A stretch of 8,184 nt of DNA from Bacteroidota bacterium (GTDB taxonomy: Bacteria; Bacteroidota; Bacteroidia; Cytophagales; Cytophagaceae). The notes under the pieces were generated by a model, which had not been told where the DNA came from, made no database searches, and worked only from the letters and a program-made list of their open reading frames with translations. Position numbers and translations under genes: made by a program. Location of the stretch: NCBI GenBank assembly GCA_023428135.1, contig JAEYZG010000054.1, forward strand, positions 1 through 8,184, given 5' to 3'. Positions within the stretch are counted from its first letter, which is position 1, and each line of letters starts with the position of its first letter. Positions 6,917 through 8,184 of this stretch are shown here, one piece after another.

Positions 6917-7582
6917 ATTTTATTTGTTGTTTTTTTATTAATGACCTTTTTATTCAGTTGCGCTATTTAATAGTCTGAGGCGAAACCCACCCAAAGTCAA
7001 GAAACTTTTAATCAACTCATTACATCCAAGAATCAAATCCCAAAACCAAAGAATATATTATTTGACTTATAGAGGGTATGTATGAAAGGGCAATAAGTAA
7101 ACAATTAAATAATGCAAACATGATTTTTTTTATAAAAAACCAATACCCAATTGATTACAAAAAGATAAATTCATTCAAAAGCAAAAAAAATACTACAACT
7201 AAGGATCATTTGAAACATAAGAAACTGTCGGTGTGTATTTTATCGATATAAGTGGTCATAACAATGAAGCAAAAGTGACTTACCCAAATGATCATTTTGA
7301 CTATTCTGGTTTTCGTTTCTTTACAAAAGAGAAAAGCCAAAGATTATTTAAATATTGTGGCCATCAAGACACTTTCTAAGTGGAGGATTACAATAAACAC
7401 TCTCGACATCTCCAACACCTCCAAGGCCCTAAAAATCTGAATTTCAAAATATAAATACCCCAAACAGGACATCTTTCAATTTTTTAAAATAAAAATTTAA
7501 AAAACGTTACCTCCGGAATATTCAATGGTATTAGCAATACAATTGAACACATCCTTAAACGAAAACAATTAATACATATAAC
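6917..7582. other. 666-nt divergent intergenic region between mannanase and pectate lyase
   Basis: This strongly AT-rich stretch lies between two divergent secreted polysaccharide-degrading enzymes. No convincing gene was found; only short open frames exist (7078-7251, 57 residues, Lys/Asn-rich; 7288-7440, 50 residues). It contains many A and T runs, a 9-bp inverted pair (GATCATTTG 7204-7212, CAAATGATC 7285-7293) and a 12-bp palindrome overlapping the second arm. I found no exact TAnnTTTG promoter box for either gene. It most likely carries both promoters and regulator sites. Confidence 0.6.
7204..7297. promoter_or_regulatory. Inverted-repeat pair with 12-bp palindrome, possible operator
   Basis: GATCATTTG at 7204-7212 is the exact reverse complement of CAAATGATC at 7285-7293, with 72 nt between. 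The second arm overlaps AAATGATCATTT (7286-7297), a perfect palindrome. Repeated half-sites in a divergent promoter region suggest binding of a dimeric regulator, but AT-rich DNA yields such matches by chance more often. Role is inference. Confidence 0.35.
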
Positions 7583-8184
7583 ATGAGAAGAAGTATACGA
7601 TTACTCTTAGCCTCAATTGTTTTATTCACTTCCACTATTGCTCACTCTCAGGATCAGTGCAAAGTAGTAGGCTGGGCCACCCAGAATGGAAGCGTAACAG
7701 GAGGAGGTTCCGCAACACCAAAAGTTGTAAGCACTTATGCTGATTTAAAATCTGCACTAACTACAGCTTCTGTAAAAGTTGTACATGTACAAGGTACAAT
7801 CACTTTTCCGACGAATGGTCGCATCACCATTCAGGACCAGAGCGGGAAAACCATCATCGGTCTGCCAAATTCAAAAATGGTTTCAGTAGACATGACCTCA
7901 AGCGGATCAGGAATTTTTTACATAAAGAGATGTACAAACTTTATCATGCGTAACCTGACTTTTGAAGGTCCGGGAGCCTATGATACAGACGGCAATGATA
8001 ACCTCACTCTTGATAACTGTCAGAATTTCTGGGTAGACCATTGTGATTTCAGAGATGGAATGGATGGAAATTTTGATATCAAAACAGCTTCTGACTATAT
8101 ATCTGTTACCTGGTGTAAATTCAGTTATCTAAAACCTCCAAAGTCAGGTGGCTCCGGCGGAGCTAATGATCATAGATACACCAA
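7583..8184 (+). CDS. Secreted family 1 pectate lyase (PL1), partial (C-terminus outside window)
   Basis: The frame is open from ATG 7583 to the right edge (200 codons plus 2 nt). The signal peptide covers about residues 1-23 (MRRSIRLLLA..., ending AHSQ). The mature protein begins CKVVGWATQNGSVTGGG, a typical PL1 opening. Parallel beta-helix rungs follow, with KTIIGLPNSK (89-98) and NFIMRNLTFEGPG (119-131). The PL1 vWiDH motif appears as FWVDH (149-153), then DGMDGNFDIK and SDYISVTWCKFSY (170-182). Likely calcium ligands by comparison with PelC-type enzymes are Asp139, Asp161 and Asp165. The catalytic arginine region lies beyond the window. It cleaves alpha-1,4-polygalacturonate by calcium-dependent beta-elimination. 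It is divergent from the GH26 mannanase, which fits a plant cell-wall degradation locus. Confidence 0.9.
   Translation, partial: MRRSIRLLLASIVLFTSTIAHSQDQCKVVGWATQNGSVTGGGSATPKVVSTYADLKSALTTASVKVVHVQGTITFPTNGRITIQDQSGKTIIGLPNSKMVSVDMTSSGSGIFYIKRCTNFIMRNLTFEGPGAYDTDGNDNLTLDNCQNFWVDHCDFRDGMDGNFDIKTASDYISVTWCKFSYLKPPKSGGSGGANDHRYT

Noticed and set aside
7078..7251. 57-codon plus-strand open frame (MYERAISKQL...)
   Set aside because: The product is Lys/Asn/Ile-rich, as expected from random A-rich DNA, with no motif. It is treated as chance.

Overview
The window looks like chromosome of a gliding or biomass-degrading Bacteroidota (Cytophagales/Flavobacteriia-like). The evidence is AT-rich DNA, no Shine-Dalgarno sequences ahead of starts, signal peptides ending in the typical '...Q' junction, a PorT-like outer-membrane barrel, DUF4105 and DUF1287 proteins, an FG-GAP propeller protein, and a type IX secretion (T9SS) sorting tail on a glycoside hydrolase. 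A cellulolytic Cytophagales such as Sporocytophaga/Cytophaga is a guess from gene content only.

Layout. 1-1173 (minus): the N-terminal 391 residues of a secreted FG-GAP beta-propeller protein, cut by the left edge. 1364-2053 (plus): a small outer-membrane beta-barrel protein, divergent from the first gene. 2274-3275 (plus): a membrane-anchored DUF4105 protein, preceded by a strong inverted repeat that ends 10 nt before its ATG. 3445-4029 (plus): a secreted DUF1287 protein with an NlpC/P60-like Cys/His signature, followed by a clear intrinsic terminator at 4081-4112. 4261-4665 (minus): a small exported protein of unknown function with its own candidate promoter. 4856-6916 (minus): a complete modular GH26 beta-mannanase (signal peptide, two duplicated CBM6/35-like modules, GH26 domain, T9SS tail), ended by a perfect hairpin terminator. 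7583-8184 (plus): the N-terminal 200 residues of a family 1 pectate lyase, cut by the right edge.

How the parts fit. The right half is a plant cell-wall degradation locus. A secreted mannanase and a secreted pectate lyase are transcribed divergently from a 666-nt gene-poor region that holds a 9-bp inverted-repeat pair and a 12-bp palindrome, which are possible operators. The left and middle genes are exported or envelope proteins without an obvious pathway link to each other. The most unusual association is two different papain-like/NlpC-like families (DUF4105 and DUF1287) side by side, with a structured leader in front of the first. I saw no RNA genes, CRISPR arrays, insertion sequences or phage genes. 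Nothing here proves a wholly new system. The best leads are the DUF4105 leader hairpin, the DUF4105-DUF1287 pairing, and the divergent mannanase/pectate lyase control region.
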